Part shown: positions 23,243 to 35,600 of the stretch, one piece after another
Position numbering within the stretch: position 1 is the stretch's first letter
Layout of the letters: the number at the start of each line of letters is the position of its first letter
Source: Zingiber officinale
Lineage: Eukaryota; Streptophyta; Magnoliopsida; Zingiberales; Zingiberaceae
NCBI RefSeq assembly: GCF_018446385.1
Contig: NC_056003.1
Coordinates: forward strand, 26,471,198-26,535,197
Direction of reading: 5' to 3'
Length of the DNA: 64,000 bases
The notes under the pieces: generated by a model
The model's database searches: none
Told to the model about the DNA's origin: nothing
The model's input: the letters and a program-made list of their open reading frames with translations, nothing else
Translations under genes and position numbers: made by a program

Positions 23243-26200
23243 ATTGGCGCCGTCTGTGGGAACGCTCCTGCATCCGACCGGAAACAATGGATGAGGCTGG
23301 ACGACAACATACGGTGACGCTTTCGACGGAAGAACTCGACGCTCTGGTCGAGATAAGGGCCGCTAAACTTGTGGAGCAAAAACAGAAATCATCTGCCGAG
23401 CGGCCGGAGCAACAAGCAACATCTGCGTCGGGTGGCCGAGCGGAAGCACCTTAAGCCACTGCTGCATTCCATCGAGCCTTATTTCGCACCCCTGAAGCCG
23501 TACCAGCTCGAAGAGATAGAGGATCTTCTTCAGACGAAATGCCTAAGCGAGATGACAGAAAGGGGAAAGTCCCCCGAGCGGACGCATCCCCCGAGCGGAT
23601 CAATCGCCAATTTTCGGAGGCTATTCTACGAGACCCTCTGCCCAAGCACTACGTGCCTCCGACGATCGGCGAGTACAATGGAACAACGGACCCTGATGAT
23701 CATCTGGGTAAGTTTGATAACACAGCTACGCTCCATCAATACACAGATGGAGTAAAGTGCCGAGTCTTTCTTACCACTCTCTCGGGATCGGCTCAACGGT
23801 GGTTTCGGAGGCTGCCGGACGGATCCATCACAAGCTTCAAGGACTTCCTAACGGCCTTCCTTCACCACTTCGCTAGCAGTCGGCGTTATCAGAAGACAAG
23901 TGTCAGCTTGTTCGCCATCAAGCAAGAGCCGAGAGAATCGCTTCGAGCTTACATCCAGCGGTTCAACAAGGTGGCAATGGACATTCCAACGGCCACCTCG
24001 GAGACGATGATGAATGCCTTCACGCAAGGCCTGGTGGATGGCGATTTTTTCCGATCACTCATTCGGAAACCGCCCCGAGATTATGATCACATGCTACACC
24101 GAGCCAATGAATACATCAACGTGGAGGAAGCGCAAGCGGCCAGGAAAAAAGAAACACCAACCGAACGGGCTCCACCTGCCGAGCGGAAACCCTTCGTCGC
24201 TCATCAACCGCCAAGAGGACCAAGGGCCGAAGCAATCCGCTCCCCTCGTGTGAGGTCCCAAGTGCAAGAAGTAGCTGCCGCTCGGAGCAAGCCAAAGAAG
24301 AAATGGACCCCTATGTTCTGCTCCTTCCACCGGACGGATACGCACAACACGAGGGATTGTCGAAGTCTTCCCTTCGTGGCTAATCCCGTTCCCAGGAGTG
24401 CCGAACGACGGTCTCCTTCCATCGACAGGAGACAAAGGACCCATGAAGCCGACCGGACCCGCACCGAGAGGCGACATCAACAGACGCCCGATCGACACCG
24501 ATCTCCAAGACAGGAGAATCGCCGAGCGTCCAGAGAACGGTCTCGACCGTCCGCTCGGGAAGAGGAAAATAGAAGCAATACTTCCCGAGGCGAGATCAAC
24601 GTTATTGCTGGTGGGCCGACCGGAGGAGACTCCAACCGAGCTAGAAAGGCGAGCGTCCGGCAACTCCAGATTCATGCAGTCGGCTACAACCAAGAGCGGG
24701 CGAACGGACCGGAAATCAGTTTCGGACCAGGGGACTTGGAAGGAGTCGAAGTACCCCACGACGATGCCTTACTCATCAAAGCGGTAATAGCCAATTACAC
24801 TATTCACCGCGTATTTGTTGACACAGGGAGCTCGGTCAACATCATATTCAAGAAGGCGTTCGATCAACTGCAAATTGATCGAGCCGAGCTGCTGCCTATG
24901 ACGACCCCGCTCTACGGGTTTACGGGCAACGAAGTTCAGCCGGTCGGACAGATTCGGCTAGCTACCTCGCTGGGAGAAGAGTCGCCAGGAGGACAAGGAC
25001 AATAAACTTCGTGGTGGTCGACTCTCCCTCGTCCTACAACGTAATTTTGGGACGACCGGCGCTCAGCGAATTCCGAGCGGTCGTCTCAACCTTCCATCAG
25101 AAGATCAAGTTCCCCATGGAGGACAAAGTGGGAGAAGTACGGGGAGATCAGCTAACAACTCGGCGGTGCTATATAGAGATGATCCGAGCAGAAGCCTGTT
25201 CCGCTCGGAAGGCGCCCCGGATCGAGGTAAACGCCATCACTGAAAAGTCACCCTCTTTAATTTATGAAGAAAAAGAGGAAGTGCAGATTCACCCCACCCG
25301 ATCGGAGGCCACAACCTTTATTGCGTCCGATCTGGAGGAAAAACAGAAAGAAGAACTAATCCAATGCCTCCAAAGGAATCATGATGTCTTCGTATGGTCG
25401 ACACACGAGCTGCCCGGAATTTCGCCGAGCATAGCGCAGCACGAGTTACATGTCCGACCGGACGCTCGGCCAGTGAAGCAGAGAAAAAGGGATTTCAGTG
25501 CCGAGCAGAATGTCATAATCCGGACAGAAGTAGAGAAACTTCTGGAGGCCGGCCATATACGCGAGGTGCAGTTCCTGAGCTGGCTGGCTAACGTAGTATT
25601 AGTCTCCAAGCCGGGCGGCAAGTGGAGAGTCTGCATCGACTTTCGGGACTTAAACAAAGCGTGCCCCAAAGATTTTTATCCCCTGCCCCGGATAGATCAG
25701 CTGGTGGACTCTACGGCCGGCTGCGAATTAATATGTATGCTCGACGCTCATCAGGGATATCATCAAGTGCCGCTCGCCCAGGAAGATCAAGAAAAAGTAA
25801 GCTTCGTAACGGCCGACGGCACTTATTGCTACAATGTGATGCCGTTCGGATTGAAGAATGCCGGGGCCACCTATCAACGCTTGATGAACAAAGTGTTCAG
25901 GGAGCAGATCGGGCGGAATCTGGAAGTCTATGTGGACGACATTCTTATCAAATCTGTCCGAGCGACCGATCTCTTCAAGGACATGGAAGAAACCTTCCGA
26001 ACGCTACGCAAATATGGAGTCAAGCTAAATCCCCAGAAGTGCCTGTTCGGAGCGAAAGGAGGGCGTTTCTTGGGGTACATAGTGACCGAGCGGGGAATTG
26101 AAGCAAATCCTAGCAAGGTGAGAGCTCTCCAAGACATGTCGTCTCCAAGAAATACAAGGGAAGTGCAACGTTTGACCGGTCGGATAACCTCATTGTCCCG

Positions 26201-27239
26201 ATTCATCTCCAAAACTGCCGACCGAAGCCTCCCTTTCTTCAAAATTTTGCGCAAGGCCACTAAATTTCGCTAGGACGAGGAATGCGACCGAGCATTCGAA
26301 GAATTGAAGACATATCTTACTTCTCTGCCTGTACTTGCCAAGCCGATCGGGGGTGAGTCACTTTATATTTATCTGTCTTCAACTGAGCATGCTGTAGGCT
26401 CGGCACTTATAAGGTCTAGCGGGGAAGAGCAGCCGGTGTATTTTCTGAGCCACATTTTAAAAGATGCCGAATCTCGTTACACTGGGCTCGAGAAGTTGGC
26501 CTTTGCTTTGGTTCTGGCCGCTCGGCGCCTTCGACCATATTTCTTGGCTCACACCATCATAGTCCGGACGAACAGTCCACTAGGAAGAGTACTGTTGAAT
26601 CCAGAAGCGTCCGGACGGCTCATCAAGTGGACGACAGAACTAAGTGAATTTGACATCCAATACCAGCCCTGCTCGGCGATCAAAGTGCAATCCTTGGCTG
26701 ATTTTGTGACCGAAGTGCAAAGGCCAGAGCCGGAAGCTATGTGGAGAATATATGTGGATGGGTCGTCCACTCGGCTCGGGAGTGAGATTGGAGTATTGCT
26801 GCTCTCACCTCAAGAAGAGAAGATGCATCTATCCGTCCGGTTGGATTATAAAGCTACCAACAATGAAGCAGAGTATGAGGCCCTCATAGCCGGATTGCAG
26901 GCAGCTCAGCATGTTGGCGTCGGTCGGGTAACGCTTCATTCTGATTCGCAATTGGCCGCGCAGCAACTCTCTGGTGCATTTGAAATTAACAGCGCCCGGC
27001 TCAAGCTCTATGCTGATGCATTTGGGAAACTTAAAGCCAATTTCAGAGAAGTTATCGTCCAGAAGATACCCAGAGCAGAAAACCAAGTAGCCGATGAGTT
27101 AGCCAAACTCGCAAGCTCAATAACGTCGGTCGCCATTCAGCAACCAATTGAAAAAGTACTGCTGGTGGCGCACGTCGATCGGATGGAAGGCCTCACGTTT
27201 CCAAGCGACTGGAGGACACCCATTATAGAGTTCCTCCGC

Positions 27240-28690
27240 TCGGGAGCTACATCGGCCAACCGGAATGAGGCCCAACTACTAAGCCCGCTGAGGTAGCCGA
27301 GCGCAGCGGAGTCTCCACCCGGCGCCTCTTTTGCAGGGGCTGTTCCTCCTCCCGAGCGGACCCTTCCTCGGGGGCCGTTGGTTCCCCGGAGGGGATAGCT
27401 CCGCTGGCCACCTGCTGTTGAGAGGCCTGAGCGGCCGATTTAGCCTGGGTGCCACTCTCTCCTTCGTGAGAACCGACCGGCTGAATACCCAGCACTTCCA
27501 TTTCCTTAGCCGCAGCGGCCTCCAACGCCGCTGCCTTTCTCTTCAGAACGCCGGCCATCACCGAGTCCATGACGATGTTAGCTGCATGGAAAGGAGAAGA
27601 AATCAGTTAGCAATTAAAGTAAATGCCCAAGCAAAATTCTTACCGAAGCCGGTCGGAAGTGGGGTCCGTATAGGACTCAGCCCGAAAATGTACATCACTC
27701 CCTCGTGAAGAAGTTTGTTAATGTCAAGTCGCAGACCGGCTAGTACATTTGCGGCATGAAGATAATCCGGTCGGGTCTTGAATTTCTTCAACTCGGGAGT
27801 AGGAGGCAGACTGACCTGCCACTGGGTCGGGAAGTTTGGCTGACTGGGCATGCGGATGTAGAAATAATAGTCCTTCCAATGTTTATTGGAGGTGGGTAGT
27901 TTGTTGAAGAAGACCAAGCCGGGTCAAGCTTGGAACATAAAGGTGCCCGGCTCGGCTTGCTTAGGGTAGTAGAAATAAAAGAAGACCTCCGGTCGGAGGG
28001 GGATGTTGTGAATCTTAAACAAAACAACAACGCCGCAGAGGAGACGGAAGGTATTGGGTACTAAACTGCCGAGCGACATACCAAAATAATTACAGACATC
28101 TACTATGAAAGGATGTACAGGAAACCGTAGACCGGCGGTAAATTGGTCGCGAAAGACACAGAACGCGCCGCGCGGCGGTTTGTTTGGCCGAGCGGAGGGA
28201 CCAGCTAGGCGAACTTCAAAATCCTTGGGGATTTCGAAATTGTCTGTCAAAATATCGAAATCTCGTTGTTCGAATCGGGACCGCATGGTAGTGTACCATG
28301 GGCCGAGGGATTGTTCTTCGGGATGAGAAGAACTGGCCATGAGCTGGACGGAAGAAATCAAAAAAGGAGCGGAAAGGCCAGAGGAAAACAACCGACGAAG
28401 AAAAGAAGTTTCAAAGATTGGAGCTAGGGAAAGAAATGCGAATGAGACACCGGAAAAGAGGGAGGAAAGATATAAAACCTTACTGCGGGGAGAGGGATTA
28501 AGGAAAGGCGCCGGAGAGCATCGGAGGGCAAAAACAGGATCGCCGGAGCTCCAAAGCGCAGAGGGCAGTAGCAGAAGTCGCGGAGGCGAGTGAGGGAGAG
28601 AAGGAAACGAAGAATTTATAGGGTGAAGGCCGGGCAGCCTCAACCGTCGGATCCAGGTCACGGGAATCAAAGCATGCATCTAGCCGTCCA
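27240..28690 (-). other. Antisense reading-frame region of the Gypsy element, plant gypsy-type transposon domain
   Basis: The 3' part of the Gypsy element, between the second RNase H and the 3' LTR, carries open sequence on the opposite strand. It contains RGAFCVFRDQFTAGLRFPVH and NTFRLLCGVVVLF. These match the plant 'putative gypsy-type transposon' domain (PF04195-like), recalled from memory. Extra antisense reading frames in this position are known for Tat elements. It stands where an integrase would be expected in a complete element. It is treated as a fossil part of the element, with a few breaks. Confidence 0.7.
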
Positions 28691-28987
28691 TTTCGAATTG
28701 CTTCGATCACGTCAAAATATCATGCTACCGCCGCCGTACTCTGATGGCATTGCTCCACGTGGCATTCAATCATTCGGAGCATTTAATGAGAGCATGATCA
28801 ACCTTGATGTCGAAGATTGGCGCAGAACACGAGGAGATCCGATGAAAGTCATCATTGATTCGTTCAAGGATATCTCTACGGCTGACCGGGCGAAGAGTAC
28901 TAGCACGGAGGGGTCGTTCGGCTAGATTCACAGTCCAGTCAGTCGGACTATTCGCCTCCTTCGACTAGACTTGAAGAGGAAGCAAGT

Positions 28988-29791
28988 GATCCGGTAGTAA
29001 GAGCGGCCCCCCCCTTGTGAAGTCAACGCTAAGTGGAAGTCACCGGGACAGCCGCCCATCCGGGTCCAACCGGACGGACGGCCGGCCGGTGTAATTGAAT
29101 ACCCGGATGGGTCCGGTCGGCTTGTCGACCGGACGATATACACTGATGGTTGGAAGGCACCCTGTCAAATCAGGGTTCCGGCGCTCAGTTGAAAAGGTCA
29201 TGGGCCGAGCTGACCTCTAGGCCGACCAAAGCCATAAGGCACCACTGCTTATTAGTCTCCACAAAGCACAAGTAAACCCCTGCGGATGTCCAGCCGGATG
29301 TTGAGGGAGCTGTCCGCCCGGGCGACAGGTTTGGAGCTAAGGGGAAAAGGACAAGGGACTTCTTTTTCTGACAACTGGTAGGTTTCACGTGTGGGCCATG
29401 CTCCAAATTTTGTGACAGGGGATTCTGCTGTCCCATCGAGGACATGCTTTGACTGTAGCGGTATGGGTCAGGTGAGCTTTCTGACAACCGCATACCGAGG
29501 AAAGGACAGAGGACACATATGCACCTCGGTATGCGTGCCCTAACCCTTCACAACTCTATATAAAGAGCCTCAGACTTCGCCGGAGGTACGTATTCTAAAA
29601 CTTTGGGAGCCACCTTTTTCACCGTTGCTTACCTGACTTGAGCGTCGGAGGGTCGCCGCCGGGAACCCCTTTCCCGGCTCGACTTCTGTGCAGGTTCGCC
29701 GGAGCTTCGTTCCAGCAGTTGAAGAGCCACGTCAGCAGTCGAAGAGCGCTCCGTGCCCAGCGTCCATTGATTCAGCCTTCGAACAGGATCA
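28988..29791 (+). repeat. 3' LTR of the Tat-lineage Gypsy element
   Basis: Nearly identical to 22455-23242. It is slightly longer, mainly through a short local duplication around CAGCAGTYGAAGAG near its right end. The TA microsatellite follows directly. Confidence 0.95.
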
Positions 29792-29796
29792 ATATA

Positions 29797-32330
29797 TATA
29801 TATATATATTTTTTGGTTTATTAAAATATCGAGCCATTATGGGCTATAGCAGATCTGACCTGACCCATATCAATCTCCCATGGGCTTTTGTAATAAAATT
29901 GAAATGTACCCTACATTTTGGCACTGACTCATCGAAATATTTGGCTTTGAGAAGATGAAGACTGAAGCAATATAATTAGAAGAGAGCTAGTTGACAATGG
30001 TGGTGGCTCCCAACTAATCGAGAGTGAGTAGGAAGCCATGATTCTTCCTCATTCGTATAGGATGACAATTCCGAGCATTATTGTCACGCCAAGTTTAGAA
30101 CAATCTCTTATAAAGTAGAGTAACATTGCGTACAATAGGATCCTTCCCCCAAGATCCGTTTTGACGAGAGTTTGCACGAGGCTACCACTACTACCTCAGG
30201 TACAAGTTCACTTTTCTTCTCTTGTTCGTTTAGTAATTTGGTGTTTCCCTATAATGGAAAAGTAATATATCTCATCTTTAGAGTAAAAGATGATTACACT
30301 CAACCCCAGCAGCCTTCCACTACCGGACCCACAATACATGGAAGAGAGGTAAATCACGAAAGACCTTTGACCTACCGAGCGACTTCCTAGGTGAGGGGGT
30401 CACTTGCACGGGGCAGCTCCATTGCTTCTGCCATTTGAATCGAAGTCCATTTGGAGCAACTCCTCATCTGAGTACCAACTCAACTACCCTATGGGGTCAC
30501 AATATATCTTATCTCATCTTGATTCTTGCATAATTTCCTTTTGCACTAGACCATTTACATTGCTATCGACTTTTCACGTAGATTCTAGGGATGACAATGA
30601 GTTACGTTTGGATTGGATTCCACCTCCTCCATCTATGCCCCCATTTATTATCTCTATACCTATATCCATCTTCATGTGCTCAACTTTCATCTTCATTCAT
30701 ATACCTGTCGGAGGATCAAATATTCATACTCATGTCCATCCTCATTTAATTGAACTGACAAAACTTTCTAACAAAACTCGAAGAAACCGAATTGATAAAA
30801 CATTAACGGTGATATTGATTTTGAAAACTATCACCATTATGAACCGAATTATCCATATATATATATAGAGAGAGAGAAATAATTGAATTAAATTTTTAAA
30901 TTTGATCTATTAATTTAGTTTAATTGAATTTTTACTCATCCCTACATGTTAATAGAATTTTGATTTTATTTGAGATTTAGGAAAATAAATTATATATATA
31001 TAAAAGAGCTCACTCAAGGCATATGTCACTAAATGCCTAGGGCCCCTATTATATTGGGCCCATCAAAATTTGTTATTATATATATTTTATATTTAGTAAA
31101 CAAAATATGATTATTATTTTAGAAATATATAAGTTTAGATGGTAAATATTTAAAATTATTGTTACAATCAAGATTCATTTTAATTTTTACAATCAAAATC
31201 ATTTTAAATTTTTTAGATTTGACCTAAATTTTTTAATTTTTTACATCAAAATTAATTTGATTGTTTTTAATTTTGTACTCACCTAAGTTAGATTTAATTG
31301 ATAATTTTACTTTTTTACTATTAAAAATATAGATTTGATTGGTAATTATTTTTTTTAATTAAAATTTAATTTTAATTTTAATTTTTTATTGATAAAAAAT
31401 TATTGTACTTTTAAATTAAGTTTAGTTAATAAATAAAATATATTTATTGATTATATTTATTTATAATTGATATTTTTTTATAAAAATATTTTGTAAGTCA
31501 AAAACATATTTAATATTATATTATTATATATTATAAAATTTTATTTCAATTTACTTTTCTCCTTCCTCCCCAAGTTTCTATGCACATTATCTCTCTTCTT
31601 ATTTTTAATTCACCGGGATGTTTGCCAGTTAAATATTTTTACTAAATAAATTTAATTGATAATTTATTAAAATTTATAAAAAGTTAATTAAATGCACGAA
31701 TGTTAATGTAAGATATCGGAAAGAATCTATCATAAGTAATTTTTTATATTTACTATTTGGGCATATTATTTTTATATCACAAAATAACAATTTTATTGTT
31801 GATTAACGTCAAGACTTGCTGTATCAAAATTAAAGTAACAATTAAAATGTATATTAATATATTATAATAATTTATTACTCATTGTTAGAGGTTAGTATTT
31901 TCAATATTTTATTAACAAAATTTAACTTTAATTATTAAATTAAAAATATTCATTAGAAAAAAAATATTATTTTTTAATAAATAATGAAAGTTTTTTTTTT
32001 TAAAAAACTTTTTTAAAATTTTAATTGAGTTTTTATACCAGATAAAATTATTACTATATGATCCATTTGTATACTCCTTCTAATTGTGAAAATAATCTTT
32101 TATAATTTATGAAACTGTCTTTGTAAATATCTCTAATAATATTTTATATATATTTTTTTAAAAAAAAATAAAATTTATTTAAAAAATATTAAAATTTTAA
32201 TTTTTGTTTTCTATGCCTAAATTTATATCCTAAAATATCCATACTCATCTATTTAATCAGGTAAAAAACCCATTATATCCTCCTCCATTCCTATTTATTT
32301 AATTGGGTAAAAAACCTCTCTATATCCATA
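29797..32330. other. AT-rich intergenic region, no gene seen
   Basis: Apart from the MITE-like element at 30586-30944 I find no supportable gene. Open frames at 30172-30390 and 30404-30868 have no recognisable domain. The sequence from 31.0 to 32.3 kb is extremely AT-rich with many homopolymer runs. A pair of similar segments near 32225-32270 and 32290-32330 (CCTCCATTCC / GGTAAAAAACC motifs) is a small local repeat. Confidence 0.5.
30586..30944. mobile_element. hAT-like MITE candidate
   Basis: The left end is TAGGGATGACAATGAGT and the right end is ACTCATCCCTA, so the termini are inverted repeats of about 10 bp. Size is about 360 bp with no coding. TAGGGATG-type ends are common in non-autonomous plant hAT elements. 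I could not find a convincing 8-bp target duplication, so the call is tentative. Confidence 0.45.
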
Positions 32331-32660
32331 TAAATATTCTTTGACTAGATAGATCATGAATATTTGTTTATATTTCTTTTCTGAATTAGATAACAAGTTC
32401 ATTAAAAAAATAAATTAAAATTGCAAAATTTGTAATGGGATTAGAAATATTATTCAGTTGCGCTAAATTAGGCTGAATTAGAAATATTTTTTTATATTTC
32501 TTTTCTGCATATAAAATATTCTTCTGTTGCGCCAAATTAGACTGATTAATTCTTATGGGATTAGAAATAAATTCAACTAGATTTCATAAACTTCAACTTA
32601 CACACCGCACCGCGCTAGCTTTCATCCCTTCTTACGACACCTTTCATCCCTTGAGCAAAG

Positions 32661-35600
32661 ATGTTTTATTCCCACTCGTTGTTGGCTAGGAAGACTCCTC
32701 TTGGAATGGTGTGGATTGCCTCCCACTCCCAGAAGATGAAGAAGACTCAGATAGACTGTGTCGACATCCAGTCTTCTGCAGGTTAATCTCTAGACTATTT
32801 CATTCAATCCTTTAGATTTTTAACAACGCAACCCGGGCCCGTACGAGTCTCCTTCTCGATTGTTTAGTTAGATTTGGTTGTTCTGTCTCAATAAGCGATC
32901 TACATATTTTGGACGTCCATTGCGGAGTTTCCTGTTAACTTGAAGAAATGAATCCGGGTCGTTATTTTATTCTTCTTCTTATATACAAAGGTAAAATTAT
33001 ATTTTTTACGTGTGTTTTAGTTGGATTTTTCAGAAGATGAATTCTTTATTTAGAATATCACCAAAACATGTCTATATAGATATGGATAAATGACCCTGTT
33101 GTTGTTTCCAGAGCAAGTTTAGGGTATATGCTTCATGTTCTATGTTTTCTTTTAATTTACAGAATGTTTACATTGGTTCATAAATGTATATTTGATGAAA
33201 TATTCGTTGCTTTTACTTTCTTTTTTTTGCTGATTTTTTTATTGTTTATTTTAAAACAAACTTTGTTGTAAATTTTGCATTAGGAAAAGGTTTTGTCATT
33301 TCCTTTTATAGGATGGCCTGATCTTATACTTCGGTTTTGTGATGCTTGTTTTTAACTTGTGTGTTTTGGTAGATGATATTATGTATCCTCGAGCTCCAAT
33401 TGCTTTGAGACTGTCGGGACATCTTTTGGTTGGCCTTGTCAAAATATACTCGCGGAAGGTGAATTATCTTTTCCAAGACTGTAACAGAATGTTAACTAAT
33501 ACAAGGGTGGTCGTTGCTTCGATACACATCAATTTACCCACAAATGCAGATAAAGCGCCATTTGAGTCTATAACATTACCTGAGACCTATAACCTTGATG
33601 CATTGGAGTTAGAGGAATCAATCAATCTTATTGAGTATGTAATTTTTCACTTTAAATTTTATAGGAAATTCAAGTGGTTTTTAGCTCTTTATAATTATTT
33701 CATATATTTTGATACAGTGATCCAGACAATCACCAAAAAGATTATGAGCAAATAACTTTGGCAGGTCAGTAAATTTTTTTGATTAAAAAAGGGTTATTTG
33801 AGAGATAGGAGTTTGCTAACAATGGATTTATTGTACTAAGCGAAGCTTCAGCAGAGCAAGATCAATATGTGGCTTTCTTCATTGATAAGGTCTCAAATAT
33901 TTTATGTCTTACATGTATCAATATTTTTATAATTTCAATAATCTAAATATTTAAGCTTTTATATGGGTTCCATGATTTAGGATATCAATACAAATTCATC
34001 AATACAACTACAAACTAGACATGATGCAGAGCCGATGGAAGAAGAGTAAGACCTTATGTTAAGTTTCTTACCGAAACACTCTGGCACTCATTTTCTAATT
34101 GTTCACTTTGATGCAGTGTGTTGCCGCCATTAGATGATGATTTGGATGTCAGCCGAGCTTTAAATTCTTCATCTTTTGAAGGTCCTGGTTCAAAGAGTCA
34201 TGGCAATGGTTCTTTTCAAACTTTTGATGCCAACAACAATATTCAAAATTTTCAAAAAATTGAGGTTATGCGTGACAATAACTTAGAGCTTGAGAACCGA
34301 TTAGAGTTGGACAATACTAGCAATGATGTTGAATTAAATGATCATTCTACATCAGTAACAAAGAGAAAGCATAGTTTTGATCCAATGCTTGAAGATATTT
34401 TGGTTTCTAGAGAGGAACCTTTGCCTTCAACATTTCATGTCACATCACCCGTGACTACATTTGATTCCAACATTGTAAACATGGATATATCTCCGGGTAA
34501 GATTTTTTTTATTCTCTGATATATATTTTTCAATTGTTTTGGGGTCAATCGATTTAACAATCAATAATTTTAATGTGTATGATAATATTGTTTGTGATTC
34601 ATCTTATTCTTTCTGTTTGTTGGTTGTTTGGTAGGTCAAGCCTTGCCTCACCTGGAGTTGGAGCTTCAACCTTCACCTCCTGTTAGAGAACGGAAACGAA
34701 AGAGAAGAATGAAAGAGCATTCATATGATGAGAACATTGTATTGTCAAATGTGTAAGTATCACTATATTTTTTTCCAGATATTTGCATCACTTGTCACAA
34801 TATTTCAGATTTCAAGTACTCTCATCATTATTCTTTGTTATTATACCTGGATTTTCACCTTTTAGCTATATCAATCTTCATAAAATAGTAGCATGGTTTG
34901 ATAATCGATTATATAATTGCTGAGTTATTTAAAGCACATGGAATGCCAAAATTCACAAATATAAGTATTATAAATTTATAAGTCAGTTTCTATCTCTCTA
35001 AACCTCAAACAAATATCTTATGAAACATAACCTTAGTAAAACTTATTATTATGGTTATCAAGCTCATATATTTGTAATTCAAATTGCACAATTTGATCCT
35101 ATTTAGGTCACAAATATGACAAATCTTATGCGTTGATCAGTCTGGATCAAGAATCAATCTAACATGAGTTGATCAAACTGATTTATCAAAATCACATTAG
35201 TAATAATTCATGGAAACAATACAAAAACCCAAACTAATTAATATATTTTGTTTTTTAGTTTGTGCTCAAACAACACAATGTTAAATTTTAAATGGGACAC
35301 AAAGACCCAAGTTAGGCATATAGTTGCATTTTTTTCTTTTTCTTATTCGTCTCTTTTCTCCCCTCTCTAATTTGCTATCGGCACCATACAATTGGAATAG
35401 TGACACTACTAAAATAATATTGTTTCAGTCATATATTGAATCTTTTGAACCTTTAACAAATCATATGAAAATGAAGTATTTTTTAAACAAATGATGTTAT
35501 TTGTTCATTAGTGTTAATAATAGATACAATGGTTGTAGAATTTGCTTACATGATTAATTTAATTTTTTGTAAACATCATGGATTGACATTGTTTTTATAA

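Larger units (their letters stand above)
22455..29791 (+). mobile_element. Ty3/Gypsy LTR retrotransposon, Tat lineage (Retand/Ogre-like), with both LTRs
   Basis: LTRs lie at 22455-23242 and 28988-29791, beginning TGATCC and ending GGATCA. The 5-bp target duplication ATATA is at 22450-22454 and 29792-29796. The primer-binding site TGGCGCCGTCTGTGGG follows the 5' LTR. Parts on the + strand: gag (about 23.5-24.3 kb, with GEYNGTTDPDDHLGKFDNTA); protease (about 24.8 kb, VDTGSSVNIIF); reverse transcriptase (about 25.5-26.1 kb, with VYVDDIL); RNase H (about 26.3-26.6 kb); and a second, archaeal-type RNase H (about 26.7-27.1 kb, IYVDGSSTR), which is a Tat hallmark. I see no integrase. The coding part is broken at a few places. 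The LTRs differ by about a dozen substitutions plus small indels, which at a commonly used plant rate suggests roughly half a million years. Confidence 0.93.

Noticed and set aside
23041-23379. Open frames on both strands inside the Gypsy LTR and leader
   Set aside because: They overlap the LTR promoter, primer site and gag start; the same frames recur in the 3' LTR. No domain.
24094-24759. 221-aa minus-strand open frame opposite the Gypsy gag
   Set aside because: It is a shadow of the GC-rich gag coding sequence and has no domain similarity.
33339-33755. 138-aa open frame starting inside kleisin intron 1 and running through exon 2 (likewise 42775-43191 and 50049-50465)
   Set aside because: The first residues come from intron sequence ending in the TTGGTAG acceptor, and the last come from intron 2. 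The real coding part is exon 2 only, shown by phase and by the Rad21 N-terminal match.
33800-33851. Alternative upstream acceptors for kleisin exon 4
   Set aside because: Acceptors at GATAG or earlier put exon 4 out of phase or into stops. Only CTTCAG at 33851 keeps the frame in all copies.
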